DNA of 64,000 bases from Incurvaria masculella (lineage: Eukaryota; Arthropoda; Insecta; Lepidoptera; Incurvariidae): assembly GCA_946894095.1 (NCBI GenBank), contig OX335644.1, positions 7,731,595 through 7,795,594 on the forward strand, given 5' to 3'. The notes under the pieces are model-generated. The model did no database searches. It was not told the origin of the DNA and saw only the letters and a list, made by a program, of their open reading frames with translations. How positions within the stretch are numbered: position 1 is the first letter of the stretch; each line of letters begins with the position of its first letter. The translations under genes were made by a program, and so were the position numbers. This document shows, piece after piece, positions 54,346 to 64,000 of this stretch.

Positions 54346-54762
54346 GAGCGGCTCGTAGCCTAGTGGCGCGGGGACTGGCCTAGCGTACCAGAGGTCTGGG
54401 TTCAATTCCAACATGCACCACTTTCTTTCTTTTTCAGAGTTCAAAAAGTGCATTTCGTCACGAATGCGAGCTGCTCCATGGTTCGGAATCCATATAAAAC
54501 TGTAGGTTCCCTTCCCCTACTAGGTGGTAGGGTTTAAGCCCGCCCGGGTTGGTACCATCGCATTGGATGAAAAGATGGTTGAAGCGGCAAAGAAAAATTG
54601 TCCGTGAGTTCCATCCAGTTCAATGTAGCCGTGCCCATAAAGGGAATGTCCTGGCATGACACCTAATTCCTTCGGGAATGTGGTGTATTGGGCTAATATC
54701 ATAACGGCAGTTGTGTGGTATTAGCCATCCATGTCAGGTTGCATAAAATATATATATATATT
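54346..54762 (+). repeat. tRNA-derived SINE, the most complete copy
   Basis: About 415 bp. The A box TAGCCTAGTGGC (54356-54367) and perfect B box GGTTCAATTCC (54399-54409) are about 31 nt apart, an internal RNA polymerase III promoter. The body follows: CACTTTCTTTCTTTTTC, GGTTCGGAATCCATATAAAA, TAGGTGGTAGGGTTTAAGC, CCCGGGTTGGTACCATCGCA, CGGCAAAGAAAAATTGTCCG and TGGCATGACACCTAATTCC. It ends GTGGTATTAGCCATC plus an AT-rich tail. At least ten other fragments in the window match it. The parent tRNA cannot be named from what remains. Confidence 0.85.
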
Positions 54763-55044
54763 TATACTCCAAAGCATTGGAGAGGAATGGGTTATTTAAT
54801 CTATTTTTTCACAGAGTCTGGTTTTAATTTAGAGTAATAATAATATTTTGTAAAATGTCTGTGACCAAAAAAGGAAGTAGATGCCTAACCGGCCTACCAA
54901 GTGATCCGATTTCACCAATTTACTAAAACTAGCAACCAAAACATGAGAAACGCATATATAGTCGCAGACGTATTGGAGGGTTTGTGTTGATGCCAACTGA
55001 GTTAGCGAAAGCATTTTGGGAGCACATTCAGCTGTGCAATAAAA

Positions 55045-55195
55045 GAAAGGTCCTGACATGCTAACATTGAACTGGATGGAAAACACGGACAACTTTTATT
55101 ACCGCTTTGACCACTTTTCATTCAATGCGAAAGTATGGCGAGATTAATGCCCTAGCAAGTAAGAACCACATTTAAATGTGAAATCCGAACCACGA
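55045..55195 (-). repeat. tRNA-derived SINE, diverged, minus strand
   Basis: GAACTGGATGGAAAACACGG, CATTCAATGCGAAAGTATGG, GAAATCCGAACCACG follow the SINE order in reverse with small deletions. Confidence 0.6.
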
Positions 55196-55554
55196 ACATC
55201 GAGTCCCTGAGTCGGCTCTTACGACCTGCGCGGGAAAAAAATCAGTGGCCCCAATTGTATTCTTTTTCCGTGCCGGAACCCACACATTATGTATGCAGCA
55301 TGCTACTATTTCAGACATACGCCACCTTCAAACAATACATAAGCAATATTTCATGCCGATCCCGCTCTAGTATCGAGCGAAATATGGTCTCGACAGCAAT
55401 TTTTGTTTGCTAGTTTATCGATAAAAATACTGTGCTTACTTATTAAAATCACTTACCTACGATAAGATATTCCATTGTTGTGCTGTAAACTTGGCGGAAT
55501 TGTTTTTAAACGTGTACACAAAGTCTGTGTCTAAAGTGAGCGCGGCCGACCCCA

Positions 55555-55910
55555 GAGTGGTCAGTCTGAGTTCTCACCTAAATTGGCGTTTACGGCAAAC
55601 CGATCGACTGGCGTTTTCTCCAAACTCCATGCAAGTTTTTACTAGATATTCTGTGGTTTTACTTCTTCAAGCTGTCAAAGTGAAACACGGACTTCCGATT
55701 TGTATGAAAACGCGGAGTGGACGTAAACGGCAACGTCGACGTATTTACGGCAACGTTGAGTAAGCTGTCAAATCAAGCTCGGACTCGCAAATGTTAGTTC
55801 GCTTAACGAACGCTGCGCGCGCTCTTCAATTTCTCCATACATTTGAAAACGCCAGTCGATCGGTTTGCCGTAACGCCAATTTAGGTGACAACTTAGACTA
55901 CCGGCTCTAC
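55555..55910. mobile_element. Foldback element with 45 bp near-perfect inverted ends
   Basis: Left arm CACCTAAATTGGCG then TTTACGGCAAACCGATCGAC and TGGCGTTTTC (55574-55618). The right arm (about 55845-55890) is its complement with one base missing. Outer flanks AGTCTGAGTT and, reversed, AGTCTAAGTT extend the pairing. The 90-codon frame at 55491-55763 is a by-product. Superfamily unknown; no TSD is certain. Confidence 0.75.
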
Positions 55911-56397
55911 TAGTGAGCAGACGGTAATCGGTACTAATATGTTTTGCGGTACGCTGGCGCGGGTAGTGTTAGACCTAGCATAGATACCTCTCTGGTCCTT
56001 ATTGATTGTACAAATATGAAATGTATTGTCTTTAAAATCATAGAATTGGAAAAAAATAATTAACTTATTTAAGATGATGTATTAAAATATATTTTCCTCA
56101 TGAAGCATGTTACCTCATAAAGCAGGCGAACGCTGAAATTCGCTTATTTATTCAGGCCGAATTGAAATTAAATTTCGCTTTATAGCGCAAGTTACGATGC
56201 ACTCGCAATAAAACCTTGGAGCGTTAGCACTGACCTCTCGCTCGCATGCGACCGCGGCGGCACGACCTCGGAGTGAGGAAGTACGGGAGTGGCGGCTCAG
56301 ACTCACATGCACTGACGATAGCGTGGAGCACTCTGTTCGCTTACGAATTCGCTAACCCCTGATGTTCGACGACACGAAAGAACACGTAAAAACTGCA
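55911..56397. other. Spacer with a small GC-rich island
   Basis: GC-rich at about 56225-56320 (GACCGCGGCGGCACGACCTC). No gene. Confidence 0.3.
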
Positions 56398-56600
56398 GGG
56401 CTATTCCTGAATTCCGTAATCAGTAATACTGAGTCTAGAAAACCGCTTTTGTAGCTGTTTTCAAAGCGATTTTCTTGACTCCGGAGCACAGTATTTCAAT
56501 TTAATCTAGGTTTTCTGTCGAAAAAATCTCTTTCAAAACCGCTATACAAGCTGTTTTCTAGACTCAGGATTCCTAATTCCCGATTACGAAATTCCAGGCC
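56398..56600 (+). mobile_element. Foldback MITE R, copy 3
   Basis: GGGCTATTCCTGAATTCCG at the left, and reversed right end GGCCTGGAATTTCGTAATCG. The inner TCTAGAAAACCGCTTTTGTA, CTCCGGAGCACAGTATTTCA and CGAAAAAATCTC match the tandem pair at 8853-9286. CTGCA precedes it and TGCTGCA follows. Confidence 0.75.
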
Positions 56601-57409
56601 TGCTGCACTGACGCCGTTTAGTGTAACGAACGTTCGATGTCCGAACGCGCGTTCCGAATTGGAAACCTAACTGCCATACAGTGCAATAATACCACTTACT
56701 ACCTGGGGGGTTACCGTGGTAAATTATCTCGCCCCGTGAACAAGCGAGTGATTAAATCTGACCGTAAATTGCATCGCGCACCATGCTAAATAGTAGATTT
56801 CAGTTCACTTGGCGAATATTACGTCGTTTGATAGGTAGCACGAAATGTAACTAAACGTCATATTAAATCATTCACTGATTACCCCCTAGCTACGCTGCCG
56901 CTCTAGAGTACGGATGAGTTTCGGCCGCCAGTTCGGTCCTTCCTTGCTCGTTGTCGTGCGGGGTCGAAGTCGTAAAATAATGATATTGCCTAATCTAAGA
57001 AACTTCCTCTGGAGCCACTTGAGCTTTGTACGTAAAACGAGAAAAGGTCGATATCTAATATAACCTATACATACCCATATGATCGATAAATAATCTAAGA
57101 ATATGTTAATCATAAGTTAAAACATATTTTAAGATGACTATAAGACTGTATTTTATTTCTTTTATTCTAGTGCATGTATGGGTCCAATATTTCATTGGAT
57201 TTTTATCCGATCCATATTTCTCTTCAGATTAAAATTTAATTATATTTTTTTGACATATTCATATTAATTTATAATGGCTTGAGTTTATTGTACAAAGTAA
57301 TTTCCGTTATCAAAGATATCAATAAAACAATATTACACAAATAGGTATGAAACATTATGTAAATAAAAATATAGAGCTTCATATCTGTAATTTTTTCACA
57401 GTGAATAAA
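56601..57409. other. No gene recognised
   Basis: AT-rich spacer. A 75-codon minus-strand frame at 56886-57113 is unassigned. Confidence 0.4.
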
Positions 57410-58552
57410 TCTAATATCTAATAAATAATATAAAGGGGAAAGTTTGTAATAATGGATGGATGGATGGATGGATGGATGGATGGATGTTTGTTACTCTTTC
57501 ACGTAAAAACTACTGAATGGATTCTAATGAAACTTTACAATAATATAGCTTATACATCAGAATAACACATAGGCTACAATTTATGTGCCCATGGGCTTTA
57601 GAACTTTCACGGGGCTGCGAAAACGATGCCGGTAGCGCTACTTCACACTAGGGGGAGAGGAGCCGGGGGCGGTGGCGGGGAGCGGCGGCGGGGGGAGGGC
57701 AGACGTCGTGACTGTTTGGTGTCCGTTTGGCGAATTTTCAAGGCACTAGCGATTTGTAAAACTTAGTACATGTACATTGAACTACCCGGGAATTAGGATT
57801 GGCTAAATAGAATTCAGTTCCGCTTACGCTAAGATGGGGCTGTCATACAAACTGCAATGCTATGCACGGCTCGGCTTTGCGGCGGCAGCGCTTGCTTTTA
57901 CTGAAGTACGGCTTGGTATTTCCTCCAACTTTAGGACTACTTGGCATCACGCTAAATCGCCGGAGGAGCGACCAACAGAATAAAATCCTTGAGAACCAAT
58001 TACTCGATTTAGATGTGCATTGTATCTACGTCTAGCCTGATTCTACTAAAAACTTATAGATTACATAATATAACGCTTCATTACCAGAAGGGTAAGTAGT
58101 GAGTCTTAAAGTCTTATAACATGCGAACCACTTACCTGATTTATGTGCGTAGTTTATCAATGTATAGCATCTCTGGGAGCAGTCAGGTTCGAGATGGGTT
58201 ACTGTTTTCGATGTTGAGGCTGGCTGTGGGTTGGAGTCCACGCAAAACTTACCTACGTTACACGTTACTTACTAGGTAAGCAATGTAGCAGTGAAAGTGC
58301 AGAAAGGTTCTCGCGGCAAATGTTTTTTTTTTAAATAGCCACCAAACGTCAACGAAGCTCTAAATGGGAATTATTGGATGTTTCTCATTAAATCATGCTA
58401 TTTCGGCTCGAACGATCTTGATTAAATTTGGTACATGGATACATTGTCCTGGACCAGTTTGACCCTATTTTGGACCAGTCATGTGGGCTACTTTTTATCC
58501 ATGAGATAATTTAGCCGACACTAACCCGAGTGGAGCCGGGTACCGCAGCTAG
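57410..58552 (+). mobile_element. Non-autonomous Helitron-like element, full-length candidate
   Basis: About 1.14 kb. It begins TCTAATATCTAATAAATAAT after an A and ends CCCGAGTGGAGCCGGG..CAGCTAG before a T. That gives Helitron-style TC...CTAG ends inserted between A and T, with a short GC hairpin near the 3' end and no duplication. It contains a (GGAT)n run (57452-57486), AACTACTGAATGGATTC, a G-rich segment (57650-57710), CACGCTAAATCGCCGGAGG and a SINE-like GGTTGGAGTCCACGC piece. No Rep/helicase is encoded. Confidence 0.6.
57452..57486. repeat. (ATGG)n microsatellite
   Basis: Between eight and nine uninterrupted tetranucleotide units inside the Helitron-like element, near its 5' end. Confidence 0.85.
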
Positions 58553-58789
58553 TGAACAAATATGCATTGCAAACTCTCAATGTGCACTAAAAAAAATATT
58601 CTCTCGCTTGATGATTTTATTAAAGATTTTTTTTTTATAAACAGTTAAGTAACATACCTTTTTCTGTGTCATATTGATACAAGGCTAGTTTTTCAAGCTT
58701 GCACACAATGATAGTCCTTGTGGGCCATGTATACCGAACTATAACATATTACTTGTTTGAAGGTCATCAAAGATTGGTTGCACATTGGA

Positions 58790-59163
58790 TTCCCTGCTTA
58801 TATATTTATGACATATGTAATTTTGTGAAAATAAATCAACATTATTTCAATTTAGTAAGCTCCAGTCATTGCTATAACACACGGTCGGGACATAATCTTA
58901 CTCTTCCAACACAAAGCTAGCAGTATTTAAAAAAAGTGTGTACTACATGAGTGTATTTTTTTTTAACCGTATAGCAGAGACACTGAGACAATTGCCATAT
59001 TTTATATTTAGGAAAAACTTATATAAGTGGCTCATAGAAAAAAGTTTTTACAGTGTCGAAGATTTTTTTGATTTTAAATAATGTCAGATAGTTATTTTTA
59101 ATTTTTTTATTAATTATGTCTTATTTTTAGGTTGAATTTTGTACGCGGTAATACTCAAATTTC
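58790..59163 (+). pseudogene. LINE 3' fragment, second copy of the 44.8-47.5 kb LINE
   Basis: Nearly identical to 47101-47470: CLYIYDICNFVK, NQHYFNLVSSSHCYNTRSGH and the end of ORF2, then the 3' UTR to GGTAATACTCAAATTTCC. It is severely 5'-truncated and has a one-base loss after NLTLP that shifts the frame. The TTTCAT tail is absent, so its 3' end was also lost or retrotransposition ended early. Confidence 0.85.
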
Positions 59164-60929
59164 CACAACATTCACTAAAATGCTGTTATTACAGCTAAAA
59201 ATTTCAAATACTTTTTTCGATTAATTTTATGTCCATAACACAAAGCTTCTGCCAGTTTTCTAGAGAGTAATTTTGCTTTTCGCAACAATGGGTTATAATT
59301 TCAATAGGTATACATGTATACGTACTTTAAAATGTAGTAAATATTAAAAAAAATAATACTTTGTTGACACTTTATTGCTTGCCTATTACCCGACGAACTT
59401 ATTTCGTTTATCAGTTCTGCTGTAGTGAGGTCCCGCCGCACGGCGTCAGTTGATGGGCGTTTTGGCGCCATTTTGCGGCGCTGCATGCGTCAAGGCATAA
59501 ATCCGGACACGACACCTCTGTGACGCCACTAAAACGAGTTTGGGAGCCTCAATAAACATTACATAGAGTAGTATATTACACGACATTTGTTCGGTGCTCC
59601 CCACACAATTACTAGTTTGAACGGTTATATTGTTTAATCTCTTAACGTATCAATTGCATTAATCAAGTTAAGATGTAAACCACAAAAATCATTCAAAGGA
59701 TACTAAACCCTGTATATCATAAGTACAGACAGAGTAATAGAACAAAATATATAAACAGGCAGTGTTTACAATACAACAGTGTCTGCAATAATTAAACTAT
59801 TTGAATATTTTTCATCGTTTCTTGGTCCAACCCAAAATATTTTACCCATATTATTAAAATTGTATGCGCCGATTATGTCAGCTAAACAAAACTAAGGATC
59901 TAGTTATATGAATAACTGTACATTTCATTTTAATATTTTGCTCTTGTGTATATTTTATTTTATCTACATCTTTATTTTTTGCCCCATTTTATTCTTAAAC
60001 ACATATTATTTTGTCTTACTGCAAGTATGTATATACTTGAACATTTTAATGCAGTATTCTAGTTTTTTTTTATTTACAGGGTAGTCCACATATAAATCCA
60101 CGTACCCTGTATATTGTAAGGGTTTAAATACTAAATTTAGATAACTTTTGCAATAGTCCCGGTTTAGTAATTACTAGGATTTGCATCAAGCTTGTGCTAA
60201 TGTATCCTTTTCCCCCGCCCACACACACACACACACTCATTTCAACATATATTACATACTGCTTCACAAAAGATATTTTCCTTATAAATATGGAGTGATG
60301 ATTACCAGATATCAAAATATAGCTCTAATCATTTTAAAAATAAGGTTTACTTTATAGTTAATACAAATGCGCCATAGCTTTAGTGACACACAGAAGGCGC
60401 GAATGTGTTCTCTTGATGGATTATGCGGCAGATTTATGGGATGTAAAACAAAGTATGTTTTATTCCGCCCCGTGATTCCGCTCCAAAAATATTAATTTCA
60501 AGCAGTAATATTTTTTTTGTGTGTGTTTAACATTTCAATATATCAGCAAATTTTTAATTTATATTTGAAATATGATTGGAGAGATTGAAATGTAAAACGA
60601 ATTCATTTTTCAAAATAATCGAAACCAATTTAGCCTTGGAAACAGCATTTGCACACCTTGACGAATAGTTGAAATAGAACCGTCTCCATGGAAAGGAAGA
60701 GAAATGTTTCCCGCATTCCATACGCAAGACTTGGGCTGGGTCCCTGTAGAGTTTAGATTCACAATTGGGCCCGGTAGGTGGCACTACAATTTTATTGCAA
60801 CATTCGGGCAGGACAATGTACATTTATCGGTTCCGTTAGTTTGAAATCAAATCGTGAATTTCTCATTCGACCGCCTCGCCTCAAACCACGAGCGCCATTT
60901 CTTTGTTTGTCTACAAGCACATCGCGTCG
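59164..60929. other. No gene recognised
   Basis: AT-rich DNA with a short (CA)n tract at about 60221-60235. Minus-strand frames of 61, 63 and 89 codons are unassigned. A GGCGCCATTTTGCGGCG word lies at about 59463-59479. Confidence 0.35.
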
Positions 60930-61090
60930 GCATTTTTAATCCGCTCCTCGTTCCGCCCGGACTGAGGGCGGTGGCGGCGGGGCGGTGGTAGGAGCGGGCG
61001 CGCTGGACAATGCGCTGGGGTAGTGCGGGCTCCGCCGCTGCTCGTCGGCCGGCCGCTTTGTTCCCGGTGCAGGCCATGGAGGGGGATGCG
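60930..61090. other. GC-rich island
   Basis: GGTGGCGGCGGGGCGGTGG and GCGCGCTGGACAATGCGCTG in AT-rich surroundings. The 76 and 100 codon minus-strand frames across it are composition artefacts. Confidence 0.3.
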
Positions 61091-62534
61091 GTCCAACTCA
61101 GAATAAAGAAGTGATTGTGACCGGATGTAAAATGGTTTCAGGTTCTGATTCTCGAAAAGGGCGATCTGCAAAGTGATACAAGATAGGAATGTGATATAAA
61201 TATACCGGTTCAAGTACTTGTAGCATAGTCATTGAGTTGTTCTTTTTATATCTTTCTCTTTGTTTTTGTAAAAGGACGCCGCTCACCAAAACTCGAAAAT
61301 TATTCAAACACTTTATTTACTTCTTTGAAAAAAAAACATTACACAAATTCTGCGACCAGTCCTACTGCCGCCGGGCCGAGTGCGAATGAATCGGCTCGCA
61401 TAAGTATATCTGTCCCTCTCATACATGTAGGTGACACATTATTTATGCGTGTACTTATGTGGTGATCGCCTGTACTAGGTAGGTATCCAAATCCTGACTC
61501 CTAACACTTGCTTCCTTTCTTATTCAAAGAATTAAAAAATGCATTTATTGTAAGGACATATTTTAATACACATCACGCATGCCATCATCGGGTTCGAAAA
61601 TGACTGCCGTGCTGCCAAACTCATTCCTTCTTACAATTCCAATACTTGATAAGTGCATTCCGCAATACACAGTCGTACTATGTACGGTTTCTATTTACAC
61701 ACACAAAACTAAATTATTAAAACCGCTAGTAAAATTCTCACGTGCGTTGGCGTCCCGTGGCGCAGGATGAAAATGCAAGCACCCTGAAATAATAGACGAG
61801 GGGCTTTTGCCATTGGCTTCCATTAGAATGTCGAGGAAAATGTTTTCTGCCCCCGAAACTACGTAACGTAAACATTAACGCAGACATTCGGGGCTGCCGT
61901 ATACATTGGCACAGCATATTCAATACGAATAAGTGAACGGGTTTGTTTAGTTTTATGTAGTTTGAGATAGTTTGAGATTGTAAAAAAATATTAACTATCG
62001 TAGACGGAGATCATTGATCCTTAGTATAGCCTTGTGTTACTGCAGCGGTGATCTTCGTTTTACGGCTGATTTTTCAAGAGTCTTATAAAGGGCCAGTTAA
62101 CGATTCTACGGATTTATTTACGCTCCTGCTTATCTATCCGATATAGTAAATCCATATTATAAGTACAATTATAGTCAGATAATTTTAATAAAAGATATAA
62201 ATCTTTCGCAATGGCTAATCCTCTTTTGACAAAAGTGAATTTGTACTATCAGTCCGATAAGTACTATCTGAGGGTTGAAAAATCGGTCCTTTTGATAGAA
62301 TAGAATTTGTAATAGAAAATATGTTTTTTGAAGAAACGCTTTCATGGCAAAACATGTTTTCCTTTTGCAATAAGGTAATTATTCGTACTGATTACTCGCC
62401 GCGGTTTCTTAATGAGTACTGAGTAATGTAGTCAAGCGGGGAATAATTTCAAATATAATTAATGGTTTGAGTCTATGTAACGTCCAAAAACATTTTTCTA
62501 GCTTCTTTCAGCACGTCCGAAAGCCTATACAGGA
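61091..62534. other. No gene recognised
   Basis: AT-rich spacer. A weak resemblance to the central SINE segment occurs at about 61500-61560 (TTGCTTCCTTTCTTATTC, AAAAAATGCATTTATTG). Confidence 0.35.
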
Positions 62535-62645
62535 TGTCCAATGTGACCATGCTCATAAAAGGAAGGTTCAGGGATAGCAATTAATTCCTTCGAGAATGCA
62601 GTGGGCTGATATAATGACTGTGTGTGTATGGTATTACCCTCGGTA
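62535..62645 (+). repeat. tRNA-derived SINE, 3' body fragment
   Basis: CATGCTCATAAAAGGAAGG, AATTAATTCCTTCGAGAATG, GGGCTGATATAATGACTGTG and GGTATTACC correspond to the SINE 3' body in order. Confidence 0.65.
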
Positions 62646-62739
62646 TTACCTCCGTGGATATTGACCGTCTCTTTTCAATTTCTTAACGCGTTCGTTAGTT
62701 TTGTGTTCCATTGGCAGAGGATGGTATTCCAGATGGCAT

Positions 62740-62850
62740 CTTGGTGCGATCGCCAGCGACAATCTTGCGAGCGATGTTTCTGCAGTGACAATGCAACCCC
62801 GCCGCCTCCGACGTCGACGCGCCGACCCAGCATTCACGGGGGATTCGCAT
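62740..62850. other. GC-rich island
   Basis: AACCCCGCCGCCTCCGACGT followed by CGACGCGCCGACCC. Two opposing frames of 63 and 76 codons cross it with no motif. Confidence 0.3.
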
Positions 62851-63448
62851 GATGCATCGAACCCGTAGTGAAAATTAATTACTTGTTATTTGATAATTAA
62901 AATATTAGCGAAGCATCATCACTTCACGCAAATTCGAGAGGTGAACTATTTGTAATAGGATGCAGCTCGGTTTTGGTACCGATGATGCACAACTTTTATT
63001 TGGAATTAAACTTGAATAACTAAAAAATTAAGTATTGCATTTCATCACAAGAAAATATTTTAATCTCTATATAGCAGACAGAACACTTTAAAAATGGAAG
63101 GCACTAGTAACTTTATGGCGTCACGTTTACCACATTTGAAAAAATAGTTTAAGAACTATATCAACGGAAAAAAATTTTTTTCACTAGGTTAAAGCAATCT
63201 TCTTAATTATATAACAACTCGTAAATTCGTTCTTTTTAAAGCTTTATTTCTTTAATTAATGTGCGGACGGCATTAGAGCATATCCATTGAATTTAATCAG
63301 GATTTGTATTTGTCTGCATATCCATCTGAAGAATGATACGAATCAGCCACTTTTTAATATTTTTATTTAGCTTGACCCCGTTTATTGGTTTTTTAAAACA
63401 AAAATCACTAAACATCTCTCTTACACCGCACATACCTTCATGCATATG
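62851..63448. other. No gene recognised
   Basis: AT-rich spacer without supported features. Confidence 0.4.
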
Positions 63449-63600
63449 TCAGTCAGTCAGTCAGCGTGTTTTCGTCCACTGCTGGACATACGCCTCTCCA
63501 ATCCTTCTCCAGTCCACCCGGCCCTCAGCGGTACGGAACCACTGCTTTCCGCCGACGCACTTGATGTCGTCTTCCCACCTGCATATGAACACTATCTATG
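63449..63600 (-). pseudogene. RTE-type LINE, C-terminal remnant
   Basis: The minus strand reads RWEDDIKCVGGKQWFRTAEG then RVDWRRIGEAYVQQWTKTR and a stop, the standard end of RTE-clade LINE ORF2, followed by TGAC repeats as the 3' tail (63448-63463 on the plus strand). The frame is open over these 40 codons, but the rest of the protein is absent upstream, so it is a 5'-truncated copy. Confidence 0.85.
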
Positions 63601-63927
63601 TCACGAGATCATAATTGAGAGATATGTGCAAACTAATAAAGTAAACATTACATAGGTCTCCCGACCTCCTGTGGCGCCACCCGCAATGATGAAATGCGCA
63701 AGTTTATCTTTTGTGTCAAGGAGTGCTGTCGAAGTAATAAGTCGGTCCGCCTACCTCCACCCTTCCTGCAGCCATTCCGCCTCCACCCACCCCACTTCGT
63801 AAATATTCTCTCTCCGGAAACGGTGCACGGGCTCACCTGTTTATCAGCCGTATAGTTTTGATATGTTATACTACCTGCATAAATATGGTTAGTTTTCCAT
63901 CACAATCTGTTTACACTTTTTCTTTTT
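63601..63927. other. No gene recognised
   Basis: Moderate-GC DNA at 63655-63835 with no recognisable element ends or gene. Confidence 0.35.
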
Positions 63928-64000
63928 TAGGGTTCCGGAACCCTGACGGAAACCTATTACTAAGCTTCCCCTGTCCGTCCGTCCGTCCGTCCGTCTGTCA
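63928..64000 (+). repeat. GTCC-bearing repeat, cut by the window end
   Basis: TAGGGTTCCGGAACCCTGAC, ATTACTAAGCTTCCCCTG and a GTCC run that continues beyond the window. Confidence 0.75.

Noticed and set aside
54520..54702. 60-codon minus-strand frame
   Set aside because: Antisense to the SINE body.
55491..55763. 90-codon frame starting MAELFLNVY
   Set aside because: Its 3' two-thirds is the left arm and interior of the foldback element.

Overview
This 64 kb window is AT-rich, gene-poor DNA from an insect nuclear genome, most likely a moth or butterfly. That assignment rests on the repeats. There are LINE 3' ends with TTTCAT-type tails, Helitron-like repeats beginning TCTA and ending CTAGT, a dispersed repeat carrying (GTCC)n with GGTTCCGTACC borders, RTE C-terminal fragments with TGAC tails, and mariner, PIF/Harbinger-like and TTAA-bounded elements. 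No search was possible, so family names rest on motifs and element structure only.

I recognise no host protein-coding gene. The only long coding sequences come from transposable elements: (1) an apparently complete mariner element at 43295-44579 with an uninterrupted 341-residue transposase; (2) a decayed second mariner at 691-1372; (3) a PIF/Harbinger-like deletion derivative at 41774-42239 that keeps a short transposase-like N-terminal frame; (4) a non-LTR retrotransposon reverse transcriptase at 44807-47393, split by the 3' end of a BEL/Pao LTR retrotransposon; (5) several LINE C-terminal remnants (28765-29110, 30380-31075, 37060-37700, 58790-59163) and two RTE C-terminal remnants (17941-18062, 63449-63600).

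Layout: 0-5.6 kb is mostly featureless, apart from the mariner relic and a GC-rich island with an internal two-copy repeat. The 5.6-18 kb stretch is dense in short repeats: tRNA-derived SINE copies (some as inverted pairs), foldback MITEs, a 480 bp TTAA-bounded element and the GTCC repeat. The 18-37 kb stretch is sparse, with GC-rich islands, LINE relics and a pair of abutting TTAA elements. The 37-42.3 kb stretch is a cluster of foldback elements ending in the PIF/Harbinger derivative. The 43-48 kb stretch holds the intact mariner and a three-level nest (SINE containing LINE containing BEL/Pao). The 48-64 kb stretch has more SINEs, MITEs, a 1.1 kb Helitron-like element and further GC-rich islands.

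Outside the repeats, short GC-rich islands recur every few kilobases in otherwise AT-rich DNA, some carrying identical GCCATCTTG or octamer sites. The window is best read as a large intergenic region or a very long intron. The islands are the best candidates for host regulatory DNA, and the transposon structures are the best-supported biology.
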